Shown here: piece after piece, positions 46,775 through 58,500 of the stretch | Layout: each line of letters starts with the position of its first letter | Numbering within the stretch: the first letter of the stretch is position 1 | Translations under genes and position numbers: made by a program | Notes under the pieces: model-generated | What the model saw: only the letters and a program-made list of their open reading frames with translations | Databases searched by the model: none | What the model was told of the DNA's origin: nothing | Source of the DNA: Ailanthus altissimus | Taxonomy: Eukaryota; Streptophyta; Magnoliopsida; Sapindales; Simaroubaceae | Length of the DNA stretch: 64,000 nt | Reading direction: 5' to 3' | NCBI GenBank assembly: GCA_946807835.1 | Contig: CAMPEX010000001.1 | Coordinates: 2,743,001 to 2,807,000 of the forward strand

Positions 46775-47206
46775 TACCCTAAAGTACCATTACTAGTGGA
46801 AAGGCATCAAGAAAGATATAGCTAAATTTGTCTCCAGATGTCTAACTTGCCAAAAGGTAAAGGTCAAAAATCATAAACCTGCAGGACTTTTACAACCCCT
46901 TCCGATCTCTGAGTGGAAATGGGAGAGGATAACAATGGATTTTATGGTAGGAAGAGTAGAAATGGGAGAGGATAACAATGGATTTTGTGGTACCCTAAAG
47001 GACCATTACTGGTGGAAAGGCACCAAGAAAGATATAGCTGAATTTGTCTCCAGATGTCTAACTTGCGAAGAGGTAAAGGTCGAAAATCAGAAACCTACAA
47101 GACTTTTACAATCCCTTCCAATCCCTGAGTGGAAATGAAAGAGGATAACAATGGATTTTGTGGTAGGACTTCCGCGTAGCCAAAAAGGTAATGACGCGAT
47201 ATAGGT
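46775..47206 (+). repeat. 216-bp tandem duplication within M integrase
   Basis: Copies start at 46775 and 46991 (TACCCTAAAG) and span the zinc-finger CLTC motif up to the MDFVVG catalytic region. They differ at many sites. A nested 41-bp repeat of GGGAGAGGATAACAATGGAT lies at 46920-46990. Confidence 0.8.
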
Positions 47207-47949
47207 AATTGTTGATAGATTGACACAATCTGCCCAATTTATACCTATCAGAAGTAATTATTCCCTAGATAAATTGGCCTATTTGTATATAGATGAGGTG
47301 GTACGACTTCATGGCACTCCAGTATCCATAGAGTCAGATAGAGCCTTTCATCCACAGACGGATGGCCAGTTTGAGCGGACAATTCAGATACACGAGGATA
47401 TATGCTTAAGGGCGTGCGTTATGGAATTTAAAGAGAGTTGAGATACTCACCTGCCATTGATGAAATTTGGTTACAATAGTAGCTACCAAGACAGTATCGG
47501 GATGGCACCATATGAAACATTGTATGGAAGAAAATGCAGAACTCTAGTTTCTTGGGATGAGGACAGTGAAAGGAAGCTTATTGGTCTAGAAATAGTCTAG
47601 ATTACTTCATAAAAGATTCAAATTATTAGACAAAGATTGAAAATAGCTAACGATAGACAAAAGAGTTATGCAGATAATCGAAGAAAGGATTTGGAGTTCC
47701 AGATTGGTGATAAAGTCTTCATGAAGATATTACCATGGAAAGGAGTATTAAGATTTGGCAAATGAGGGAAGTTGAGTCCCCGATACATTGGGTCATATGA
47801 AATAGTCGAAAGAGTTGGTGAGGTGGCATATCATCTGCGGTTACCGATAGAGCTGGCTAGAATTCATGACGTTTTCATATTTCCATGCTTCGTAAGTACT
47901 TAGCGGACCCTTCGCACATCCTAAGAGAACAACCAGTAAAATTGAACGA

Positions 47950-48116
47950 GAATTTAACCTACGAAGAAAAGCCTATGCAAATTCTAGACCGAAAAGAATA
48001 AGTGCTTCGTAATAAAAGCATTCACTTGGTGAAGGTGTTATGGATGAACCATGGAGTAGAAGAAGTCACTTGGGGGAACATGAAGATCAGATGCGAGTAT
48101 ATCATCCCCACCTTTT
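47950..48116 (+). pseudogene. Chromodomain of M
   Basis: Reads TYEEKPMQILDRKE, one stop codon, then VLRNKSIHLVKVLWMNHGVEEVTWGNM. In this family the chromodomain directs integration to heterochromatin. It is the only recognisable canonical chromodomain in the window. Confidence 0.8.
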
Positions 48117-48172
48117 TGAGACAGGTGTGGTTTAAATTTCGAGGACGAAATTTATTTTAAGGAGGGTTGAAT

Positions 48173-50259
48173 TGTTAGACCCAATTCCCATAAATATCGT
48201 AGATACCTAAATTTTGAAGTATCGTAATAAAGAAACTATAGGGATAATCAATTTTGACCCTATTGCAAATATTTTTGTGTGGCACGTGTGAATAATATAT
48301 TTCAACGTGATTATGTTAACCCATTAGTGTAGTAATGTAAGGGTCCGCATGGGTGACCGGTAGAACACATTAAATGGAAATAAGGTAAAATCACGTATTT
48401 TTTATTTAATTAATTTATTAACCTAACCATGGTTAAGAATTAACCAAGGTTGAGTTAAAAATTAATTATGGATAATATAAATTAATTAAGTAATAAAATT
48501 GATTAACGTTTATCCATATTTAATAATGTAATAATAATAGATATTATGAAATATTTATTATTATTATTATTATATTATTTTAAATGGGATAAGTGTTAAT
48601 TAAAGTTAGTATAGGTGGATTATTGTGATTGGTTATGGAAAAGTAAAGAGGGGGCAATTGTAGAATTTTAATTGGTTAAAAAAAAAAGAAGAGAAGTGTT
48701 TAGAAAAGGGAGACTTACACGTGAAAAAAGGGAGAGAAGAAAAGAGAAAAAGAGAGAGGAAGAGAAGTTGCCGAAAAGGAAGACAAGAGAAGAAAGGAAG
48801 AAAAGAAAGAAAGGGAAAAAAAGGAAGAAGTGAAGAAAATCAAGAGGGATAAAGGAAGTAAGCATTCCGGAGAAAAATTGAGTTTGGAGCGATTGGTGAG
48901 TAAAAATCTGTCATGATTTTCGTTTAATATATTTTCGCTTATTGAAATTATATGTGCTTTTAATGCATAAACATGATTTACGGTTTTGATATACATAAAT
49001 ATGCATTTATATGCTTGGTTTAAGAAACAGTTTTAAAATTATTAAATTAGTTTCAAAGGCCATTGGTTGTACCCTTAGATTTCAGTGTGGTAATGGTTTA
49101 AGACCTGACCGGTACATCCCGTACGCATGGGCAAGTATTGAGGGCTGAGTCACTAACTCCGAGAAGTCAGGTTATCGAGTCATGTGAGTCGCTCTATGTG
49201 TACAAGGTATTGTCTCGCTATATGTATGCAATGTAGGATTCTACTGCATAGCCAGTGAGATGTCTTAAGATGTCACAGTGGGTGTTGCTAGTTTAGACTC
49301 CCCGTGAGTAGTTTTTGTGCGGTGCTAGTTTAATCGCTACGTGAGTATAGAGCTTTAGGGTTACCATTGGTGAAGTTAACAAAGAAAATGGTCGAGCAAG
49401 GGTTTAATAGTTTTTGAGTTACCGAATGCATATTATGTATTTATATGTGTACATGTTAGTTATTATGTTTAACAAAATTTTGATATTATTTTTCAAAGAT
49501 GTAATAAAACTCGCTCTACAAGATTTCATCAGCATATGACGCTAAAAACCATTTTATAATTTTATAATAAATTTACATATGTTTTATGTATATCTTTTAA
49601 AATTTAATATTTATGCAGAATTTATTTTCACTAAAAATCTTAAACTCACTCATTGACTTCACCCATTTCGTGTTTTATGTTTTCTAAACCCCCTCTAGGT
49701 GCAGGCCTCAGTGTGTAAGTTGCTGATTCTTCTACAACTAATTAGTGAGCTTAGTCTGATGATCATTTTATAAATGTAAATGTGCTAAGTAGCACCTTTT
49801 GGTTTTTGCATATTAGTTATAGACTTGTGTATTTTATAAATATGTTTGAACAAACAAGAAGAGGTTTCAATATTACGATGATAGTTTCACTTTTTATTAG
49901 CATGCTAATTTTGTGATTTAAATAAAATTGTTGAGTTGAGTTTGGATTTGATTTTAAAAAGGACCGGAGGTCCTATTTGGAAGTTAAAAAGCTATTTGAA
50001 ATTGAAGTGTGATTTTCCTTGCAGGCTTCGTATTGGATTTTCAAAAAAATAAGGGAAACTCTATCCTTTTTTTAAAAAAAAAATTTAATAAGTTATTTTC
50101 ACATATATTTCAGGATTTTCTCAGTAATAACAAAAATTAAAAGAAGTTCGTCTCACAGAATTTCTGAGTTTAAATAGTTATATTTTGAGGAATTTTTGTT
50201 GGGGTGCTCGGCAGGGCCGTTGGGATCTACAGTAGAGAGTCTCAGGGCAGGTCATGTCA
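48173..50259 (+). repeat. 3' LTR of M
   Basis: TGTTAGACCC...GGTCATGTCA, 2,087 bp. Contains the AT-rich TTAACC/GGTTAA stretch and TAT/TTA microsatellite at 48420-48600, and a purine-rich (GA) tract at 48690-48850. Polypurine tract TTTTAAGGAGGG at 48155-48166. Confidence 0.88.
48420..48600. repeat. AT-rich low-complexity block with ATT microsatellite in M's LTR
   Basis: Runs of AATTAATT, AACCATGGTT (palindrome) and a TTATTATTATTATTA array at 48558-48585. Confidence 0.7.
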
Positions 50260-50729
50260 CAAGGATGAAAGATTTAACCTTTAAATCATTATCCTTCCAT
50301 TTCTAGTATGTCACCTTTTCCTCCTCGATGGCATCCTGAAAAATACCTCTGTGCATTTTCTAGTTACTAATATATCCTAACTTTTTTGAATCCAAAATAA
50401 TTCTAAGATTCATGTAACAATCATAAAAGTTATTAGCACCTTTGAACTGGTTCGCATCTAGTGTGCGTGCTAAGAGATTACTTGAGGCCATTACTGCTTC
50501 ATAAGACAAAACAAAGAAATAGGAGATGTCAGCGAAATTTGAAAAATATTAAATCATTAATAAAACATTTTAAATCATGAGTATAAAATATATATACATT
50601 TTTTAATTTAAAATGCTCTCCCACAGCTTTACATAGTCCCTTTAAAATCTCGAAACAGGATATCGACAGTTTAAACTAATTTAAAATGTACTGTTGGAAG
50701 TAAACCCCATTGGCATCTTACTCAGGTCG

Positions 50730-51019
50730 CACACTGCAGCGATCTTGGTCTTTGTAAACCCAATGGGTAGACAACTCTTGTCAATTGCATTTCATGCAAC
50801 TCTTACTCATGATCTTAAATACACTTTATCCTCACACTGTAGCGATCTTGGTAAGTGTATTCCATATTAACTTGTTAATTATCAAATATATGCTATCGGT
50901 ACTACCTGTACACTATAGTGATTTAAGGTAATACTTTCACATATATTTGCCTCATCTTATGCTTAGCCGGCATAATCCAAATCATATCGACCAAATTCCT
51001 CACACTATAGCGATCTTGG
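50730..51019 (+). repeat. Four dispersed copies of a 19-base word
   Basis: Copies at 50730-50748, 50833-50851, 50910-50928 (degraded) and 51001-51019, spaced 103, 77 and 91 bases, built on CACACT(G/A)(T/C)AGCGATCTTGG. Sequence between them is unrelated. Confidence 0.75.
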
Positions 51020-51349
51020 GACAAGACCGACATGACCTGTCTAGCACCATAATGACAAGGCTGATCTTATACAATATTATCTCATAATGTTTTACTATTC
51101 AATCTGATTAAGAGAGATTTTTAACTCTAAGACTTAACCCCATCTCACGAGGTGGTAATTCTCAATCCGACACTAATTCTTGTGTAAGCACAACTAACCC
51201 CGACCAGTAAGGCTCTCATTCTGATTACTAACATAGAAAAATGATCCTAATTTCTAATACAAATTGATAACTCTTATCATTGTATCTTATAAACCCCATA
51301 TGATAAAATAATAATTTAAATAATTTAAAACATAATTATAGTAAGTGTT

Positions 51350-51545
51350 GTCGGCACTGCGATGCCGGGTTCATAAAACAGCAGCACTGGGGGCATAGCC
51401 CTCTAGCGCCGCAGTGCCCACACTTCTAGTGTTGCGGTGCTTTAAGCACTTGGGCTAGTTATAAAAGAGAGTGATCTCTAGTGTCACGGAGCCAATCACC
51501 AGGCGTCGCGGCGCTTTAAGCAATTGGGCTAGTTATAAAGGAGAG
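51350..51545 (+). repeat. GC-richer patch with direct repeat
   Basis: The block GCTTTAAGCA.TTGGGCTAG followed by TTATAAA.GAGAG occurs twice about 71 bases apart (near 51439 and 51510), with GCGCCGCAGTGCC-type words around it. It stands out from the AT-rich surroundings. Confidence 0.65.
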
Positions 51546-53747
51546 AAGAGGAAGTTCAACCCTTGAACTTTTGCTCAACACTATAAAAATAAAGCTTCTC
51601 ACTCTCTCTTTCTCACCATGCCCAAATGAACACCCTCCAAACGAGCAATTTTGCTCATCTTATTTGTTTCATTTTCATTCCCTCTAATTATCTAACATAG
51701 GCCCTACATGGTATGACAACAATTGACAAACCCATTTTCAATTGTCTTTGCTTCATTTGTTTACAATAAACAAAATGAAAAATTAAAGCCAAAGGAATGC
51801 ACTTGGATAGATTGTGCAACCAAAGGAAATAATTTCCTTACTTGTGTTATACATAATGGTCCTACCATTCACTTAATGTTGTCTTTGAAACAATTGTTTA
51901 CATTAAACAATTGAAATCTAAGGACATGTGACGGTAATGTGTGTGTTTGAACCATGTTAGACAAAGCAATTTTGAAGAAACAATTTCTTTACTTGCTTGT
52001 ATTACACATCTTGCCCCCACTACTTACACATCCATGCATTCATGTTTTATTTATTTATTTTAATTGTATTAAAACAAATGAAATATATGTATAATGTTAT
52101 AAAATATGATTGTTTGACTTTTATTGAATTATAATATCTTATATTATTATTTTATTCAATAAATAATTTTATGAATAAAATAATAATCTTGCTTGTCCAA
52201 AGAGTAAGATCATTTTGGTAATTTTAAAGTCAAACAATGCTAAGCCTATGCACCACGTGTCAACATCTTATTGATCTATAACTATTGTTAACTAATTGAC
52301 GTATTTAAGTCTTGACACGTGTATACACTGTCTCGGAGCATTCGGATATACAACTCACCCATGTGAGCTGACAGATTCTATATTTACGCACACCGAACTC
52401 AATAAGTATCAGACCATACCCAGTGACACATAGCCATCAAACCATAAAAGATCTCTGATATATGTGGAACCAAAGCATGGTGGATCATTTATAAGTCTAT
52501 CTTGGCGCTCAAGTCAAAAGACTACATACACTACCCAACTCAAAAAGACCTATTTTTGACGGCTTCATGGGATATCTGTTGGGGTCCTCAATGAGCCTAT
52601 TCAGTATTCAGTCCTTACTGCATACCTGTATGCTATACGAACTTTCGATAAGCCCGTGGTCAGCTAAGAACAACCATTTAGACCATCTAGGTGTACTATA
52701 CATTAGTCCATTAGAAAGGGTTCAACCGATAGACCCGCATCGATGAATAAGATTAGGAACATATGATTTGAGAATAGACTTGCATAATAATATTTCTCAA
52801 CACCTATTGCAACTATGTTATTACTGATGTATTTTCAGGTCTATGTTCCATTATAAATAAGGTTCTAACTCTTAGATTTTATAACTTTTATAATCTAATA
52901 ACTTTTAGTAGTAGTAACTATTAGCAATTATAATTCTCAATATTGCTAACCTTTAACGCTGATCTAAACTACTTTAAACCAGATCTATACTCCTTCATAT
53001 CATACAATATCTGTAGCATAATAACCATTGTGTTATTTTATAAATGAAATTAACGATTTAATAAAAACATACTGTATAAATATTATAAAATAAAATATTC
53101 GTACATCAATAAAATGGCACGTAAACACAAATTTCAACAGTTTTCTCACTGTACTTCATCATTTTCTTTGACCTACATACTTAAAACTCTCATTGCAACC
53201 AATAATCTACCTTCGGCAGCATATTTCTCATCATTTATTATAGCTGCCATGAGAAACTTTGGATCAACCTCTTCTGACGCATTTTTGAAAGTATTTTTGT
53301 TCTTGTTGTCTAACATGTTTATTGGAAAACCAAGTTAGAGAAATAAAAAAGAACCTCGCACACTCCCCCTCATGTGTTTCACTCAACTTTCTCTCGTGTT
53401 TCACACAAAATTAGATTGGCTTTTACCCTCTTAAATGCTCAATACTCTTGCCTTTTTCCACTTGTAGTAATCATCTATAGGTTCTTATCAAACTAATCAA
53501 ATAAATATTACAATTTTCAGCAACAATTCACCAAGAACTCTCCAAGAGAAATTTTGATTTAAAAGCTTAGAAAACAGGGCTATGTCATGGATTTAAGTTT
53601 TTTTTAGCAAGAAATTTATATTTGCAGAATCAAAAAGGAACAAAAAGATGTAGAATTGAAACAAAAATTGTAAGAGTTGAATTTCAATGTCACTTTTTAT
53701 TATTTTTTTCAAATAAAAAAAAAAGGAAAACCTACAACTAGTGCCAA

Positions 53748-53759
53748 GCTTTGATACCA
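53748..53759 (-). promoter_or_regulatory. Primer-binding site of the D-family element
   Basis: Minus-strand TGGTATCAAAGC, one change from the initiator-Met complement, two bases from the LTR. Confidence 0.75.
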
Positions 53760-53761
53760 AC

Positions 53762-54718
53762 TGATACGATCCACCCAAGAAATAAGAAAGTTATGGATCA
53801 AGGACTCCAAGACCATTTAGAAACATAATTGTATAAAACCATGACCCTTTGCTTATATTGAAGCAAGAAACTTTGTATAATAAAGACGCTAATATCAATT
53901 ATAGAAAAATTGATTGATAAATCGAAGGAGAATGGCATGAACATTGTTCTGATAAGTTCAAAGAGTTCTAAAAGAATCAAAGAGAATTTTCTTAATAAAA
54001 AATACTGAATGCTTTCTTCTCATCCCTCTTGTATTTATAGTGAACACTTGGGGTGCCAGCATTTATTACAATATTTAATGACAACTTAAAACTACTAACT
54101 ACCAACTACTATCAATAAGGCTTTAATTTAAACTAGCTTTCACATTTACAACTACAACAATATATGCAACTGCAGACTTAACTAACTATCAACTACTATC
54201 AATAAGGCTTGAATTTAAACTAGCTTTCAAACATTACAACTACAACAATATATGCAGCTACAGACTTTAACTAACTACCAGCTACCACCAACAACTAAGA
54301 CTTTATTTCAAACATTACAACTATTATCATAAATATTTATTTTAGGCTCCCAAAAGCTTCTAACCGCTTGGGTTACTCACATGGGCTGTTGTGCTGCTGT
54401 TCCCATCATTGTCCAACACTTGATATGTCAAAATTAGGTAATCATCAATTTAGTAAACTCCACTCAATCTTTCCAATTTTTGATTTGAGGAATTTCTCCT
54501 AGATTATTTGAAAGCTTGAACCACAGAAATCCAACCTTGTAGAACACGTGGAACATCTTCCTTAGGCCTCCATGAATTCACCTCAGCCTAAATATTTTGA
54601 ATCAGCCCATTTAGAATTTTCTTGAACCTTTTTGCTTGAGCCTATGTAACCGGACCAATTGAAACTTGAATAGGATCTGCATTCTATTTATTAGTTGTGC
54701 CATCATCAGCAGTGCTAG
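53762..54718 (-). repeat. LTR D2
   Basis: TGATACGATCCA...GCCATCATCA. Contains an internal duplication of about 75 bases (AACTATCAACTACTATCAATAAGG and following, 54100-54250). On the minus strand its start encodes a tail with GPVT and AQAKRFKKIL, separated by one stop. Confidence 0.78.
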
Positions 54719-54812
54719 AAAACTTTAATGTAATTCCAAACCTTTTCCATAAAGTTAGCCAAAGGCTGCCAAGAATTTGATATCCCTATCTGATGTGATG
54801 GAAAGGGGTACA
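54719..54812 (-). pseudogene. Integrase fragment P, left half
   Basis: Minus strand reads LSITSDRDIKFLAAFG (54760-54812), the second catalytic Asp region of a gypsy integrase. It is cut by D2 on the left and by B2 on the right at 54812. The other half is at 60785-60985. Confidence 0.75.
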
Positions 54813-55593
54813 TGATGCCGGCTCAAGTGTTTAGAAAAAAAGAACACCACAAGATTGGAAGAATGAAAACAAACACTCACTTTTATTAAAATAAACTCAA
54901 ACACTGAATAAAGTAAAATTGGTACAAGCTCACCACTCAAGAGAATTACAATGGGATACAGAATAATTCACCACCCAAAGAACCCTACAAGAGATTCAGA
55001 ACTCTCAAACTCACCACTCTAAGGAATCCACCCAAGAGATACAGAGTTAAATGTAGAAACTCTCATAAGAGAACTCTTCCACATACAAGTAATTTAAAAT
55101 TCACTCTCTGCCCTTCTCCTCTCATCCTTAGGTATTTATAGAGATTTCTTGGGAGGGCTACTGCAAAGCACTCATTACAACATTAAAACTTGGTGGTTGG
55201 GAGTTTACAAAAGACAGCAATTAAGACTTACAACTACCCTTACACCAAAAGTCTACAAATACAGCAAATACAATGAATGAAGCATTAAATTCGAACATAA
55301 TATGCTATAAAGTCTTGGATGGAGACAAAAGTCTTCAATTCTTGCAAGTTGTCAAGATTTGGCTCACCTAATAACTGTCTGACCTTCCTTTAGTTATTAG
55401 GATTCAACTTACTCTAGAAAACTTATATTCATGTGCTGTAAAAAGGATTTAGAACTAGACACATATAATTTTTGAGTAGTATGAAGATTACCCAGAAATT
55501 CCTTCCGAAACAGTACCAGATAAATTCCAAATTTACCCTTGAAATTCATTTAGTTCTATTTTTAGCTCCATGTGATCAGACACTCCTGTGTCA
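54813..55593 (-). repeat. 3' LTR of B2
   Basis: TGATGCCGGCTC...CCTGTGTCA, offset exactly 5,186 bases from the other copy. Contains the last 20 or so codons of gag-pol. Confidence 0.96.
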
Positions 55594-58500
55594 AACTCCC
55601 CTGGTTGGAAAAGACTCGACCTCGAGTCCACTTCGTTATCATCCTTATAAGAAGATAGATCAGCAACATTGAATACATTGGAAACACCATAAGATTCTGG
55701 AAGCTCAATTTTGTATGCATTTTCCCCAATTCGTTTTATCACCTTAAATGGTCCATCAGCTCTCGGTTTGAGTTTAGCAAACTTGCCACGAGGGAACCTT
55801 TCTTTTCTGAGATGAACCCAAACTAAATCTCCTTCTCGAAATTCCATTTTCTTGCGATGCTTATTGGCGCTACTTTGGTACTTCTCGTTTTGCTTCAATA
55901 TTTTCTTCCTAACTTCTTCATGCAATTTTTTTATGTTCTTCACTCGTTCTTCAGCATCTGCACTAAATTGGTGAGTAATGGAAAAAGGGACTAAATCCAA
56001 TGGGCTTGTGGGATTCTGACCATAAACAATTTCAAACGGACTATAACCCGTAGATTGGCCTTTTGTCCGATTGTAAGCAAATTCAACTTGAGCCAAAATA
56101 AGATCCCACTGACGAATGTTCTTTCCAACATAACACCTCAAAAGGTTTCCCAAACTGCGATTTGTGACTTCCGTTTGTCCATCAGTTTGAGGATGATAGG
56201 AAGAACTAAAGTTAAGTTGAGTTTCAAGCTTCCTCCAAAGAGTGCGCCAAAAGTGACTCGTGAACTTAGTATCACGATCTGAGACGATAGTCTTAGGAAT
56301 TCCATGTAGTTTCACAATTTCTTGAAAATATAAGTCAGCTACATGGGAAGCATCAAGAGTCTTGTTGCAAGGAACGAAGTGCGCCATTTTGGAAAAACGA
56401 TCCACCACCACCATGACAGAATCTTTATTTCTTTGAGTTCTTGGTAATCCCACAACAAAATCCATGCTAACATCTTCCCAAGGCGTTGTAGGAACAGGAA
56501 GTGGAGTGTATAAACCAGTATTTTGGCCATGACTCTTAGCCACATGACAGATTTTACACCTATCCACATACCTCTGAATATTCATCTTCATCTTTGGCCA
56601 ATAAAATTTTTCTTGTATCAATGCCAAAGTCTTGTCTCTCCCAAAATGCCCGCCAAGTCCACCATCATGAGATTCTTTGATAATAGACTCTCGAAGAGAA
56701 CATTGAGGAATACACAAGCGGTTGCCTTTAAAAAGATACCCATCATGCAACAAGAATTGTTGAAAAGAGCCATGCTTGCAATCTTCTATGATTTTTCCAA
56801 AATAAGCATCATCTTTGTAGAGTTCCTTCACAATCTCAAAGCCTACAACTTTCACTTGCATAGAGGACAGCAAGGAATATTTTCGACTTAATGCATCAGC
56901 CACTACATTTTGAACTCCAGATTTATGCTTAATAGTGAAGTTGAAGGATTGAAGAAATTCAACCCAATGAGCATGACGTCTATTAAGTTTATGCTGGCTA
57001 TTTATGAACTTAAGTGCTTCATGATCAGAATAAAGAACAAAAGGTTTTGGAAGAAGATAATGACTCCAATGATCTAGAGCTCGACAAATAGCATAGAACT
57101 CTTTATCATAAGTAGAATACTTCTTGCGTGAGTCACTCAATTTTTCACTGAAGAAAGCAATGGGTTTACCTTCTTGACTAAGGACAGCACCAATTCCCAC
57201 ATTTGATGCATCACACTCAACCTCGAACACTTTGTCAAAATTTGGTAATGCAAGAATAGGGGCTTGGGTTACCTTTGCTTTGATGATGTCAAAACTACTT
57301 TGTGCTTCATTTGTCCACTTGAAGTGATCACCCTTTAAACATTCAGTGATTGGTGCCATGATTGAACTAAATCCTTTAATGAAACGCCGGTAAAATGAAG
57401 CTAATCCATGAAAGCTTCGAACATCATGAAGAGTTTGAGGAATAGGCCAGTTCAAAATAGCTTCCACCTTACTAGGATCCATTTTGATTCCATCTTTAGA
57501 AACTACATAGCCTAGAAAGATAAGGCAATCTGAGAAGAACTCACATTTCTTTAGGTTGACATAAAGCTTCTGTTTCCTCAAAGTGTTGAAAACTTGGTGA
57601 AGATGATCCAAGTGTTGTTCCTCATCTTTGCTATACACAAGAATGTCATCAAAGTAGACAACAACGAATCTTCCAATGTAGTGCTTCAGAACATGATTCA
57701 TCAAACGCATAAAAGTACTGGGAGCATTTGAAAGTCCAAAAGGCATGACCTTCCATTCATAAAGCCCATCTCTTGTCTTGAATGCTGTCTTCCATTCGTC
57801 ACCTGGTTTCATTCTTATTTGATGGTATCCACTTCGTAGATCAATCTTGGAGAAAATACAAGCTCCATACAATTGATCAAGAAGATCATCAAGTCGAGGA
57901 ATTGGGAAGCGATAATCAACGGTAATTTTGTTGACAGCTCTACTATCAACACACATGCGAAAAGAACCATCCTTCTTGGGCACAAGGAGAGCAGGAACAG
58001 CACAAGGGCTCTTACTTTCTTCAATTAAGCCTTTGGACAAAAGCTCATTTACTTGACTTTGAAGTTTAGCATGCTCCTTAGGACTCATTCTGTAGGCTGC
58101 TTTGTTTGGTAGAACAGCTCCTGGAATAAGATCAATGCCATGTTGAATGTCTCTCATGGGAGGCAATCCTGGTGGTATCTCATCTGGTACTACATCATGA
58201 AATTCTTGAAGTAGCTTCTTCATTATAAAAGGTGGCTCAGGACTATCATTGTTTTCTTCAAACACCACAAGAGCAAAGGCTTCATCAACCTTTAAAAATT
58301 CCCTCTTACATTCAGAAAGAGTCAAGAAATTATTTCCCTCCCCTTTAAAAGGCTTAGGAACATTGATCATCTTAGAAGGACCCAAAATGACTTTAACACC
58401 ATCCTTGACAAAGGAATAAGTGTTTTTATGGCCATCATGAATAATTTTTCTATCATATTGCCATGGACGACCAAGAAGCAAATGACAAGCATCCATTGGA

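Larger units (their letters stand above)
44760..48130 (+). pseudogene. M pol: protease, RT, RNase H, integrase, chromodomain
   Basis: Readable in several frames:
- protease end (AFDVILRMDWLSKY) 44830-44890
- RT 45026-45670: [21 protein letters not shown], then [21 protein letters not shown], and a catalytic box reading [10 protein letters not shown]
- RNase H 46000-46430 with [15 protein letters not shown]
- integrase 46650-47800
- chromodomain 47950-48116 with YEEKPMQILDRKE and VLWMNHGVEEVTWGN

The integrase core has SIESDRA joined to FHPQTDGQFERT, a deletion of roughly 29 residues after the second catalytic Asp. A 216-bp tandem duplication affects the zinc-finger part. Several stops; not functional. 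Confidence 0.85.
36591..50259 (+). mobile_element. Element M: chromodomain-bearing gypsy element (Tekay/Del-like), degenerate
   Basis: 5' LTR remnant 36591-37857, primer-binding site 37861-37873, gag start 38009, A4 inserted at 38230-44361, coding debris 44367-48130, 3' LTR 48173-50259 (2,087 bp). The long LTRs, the end with GAGGACGAAATT and TTTTAAGGAGGG, and the C-terminal chromodomain fit Tekay/Del chromoviruses. The 5' LTR start is lost, so no TSD can be checked; the base run after the 3' LTR is CAAGG. Confidence 0.82.
50260..53209. other. Long non-gypsy, non-coding AT-rich segment
   Basis: No coding sequence recognised. Contents:
- four copies of CACACTGTAGCGATCTTGG-like words at 50730-51019
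- a GC-richer patch with internal direct repeat at 51350-51545
- a segment 52335-52515 that matches 62412-62572 (CACCGAACTC.AT.AG.ATC and AGACCATACC)

It may be LTRs or leader of an element family whose coding part is not in the window (for example Ty1/copia), but I cannot show that. Confidence 0.5.
53210..54718 (-). mobile_element. 5' part of a D-family element (leader and 5' LTR D2)
   Basis: LTR D2 at 53762-54718 (957 bp), with leader and a gag N-terminal scrap to the left (53210-53760). The leader shares 100 or so bases with C1's leader. Pol is missing. On the minus strand the gag scrap reads EEVDPKFLMAAI. D2 abuts integrase fragment P on the right, at GCAGTGCTAG. Confidence 0.68.

Noticed and set aside
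48668..48996. Minus-strand Phe/Ser/Leu-rich frames resembling transmembrane proteins
   Set aside because: Antisense of a GA-rich purine tract inside the LTR of element M; low complexity, no start context or homology.
50692..51300. Possible host promoter or gene 5' region suggested by repeated GATCTTGG words
   Set aside because: No downstream coding exon, no splice-consistent frames; more consistent with repeat DNA.
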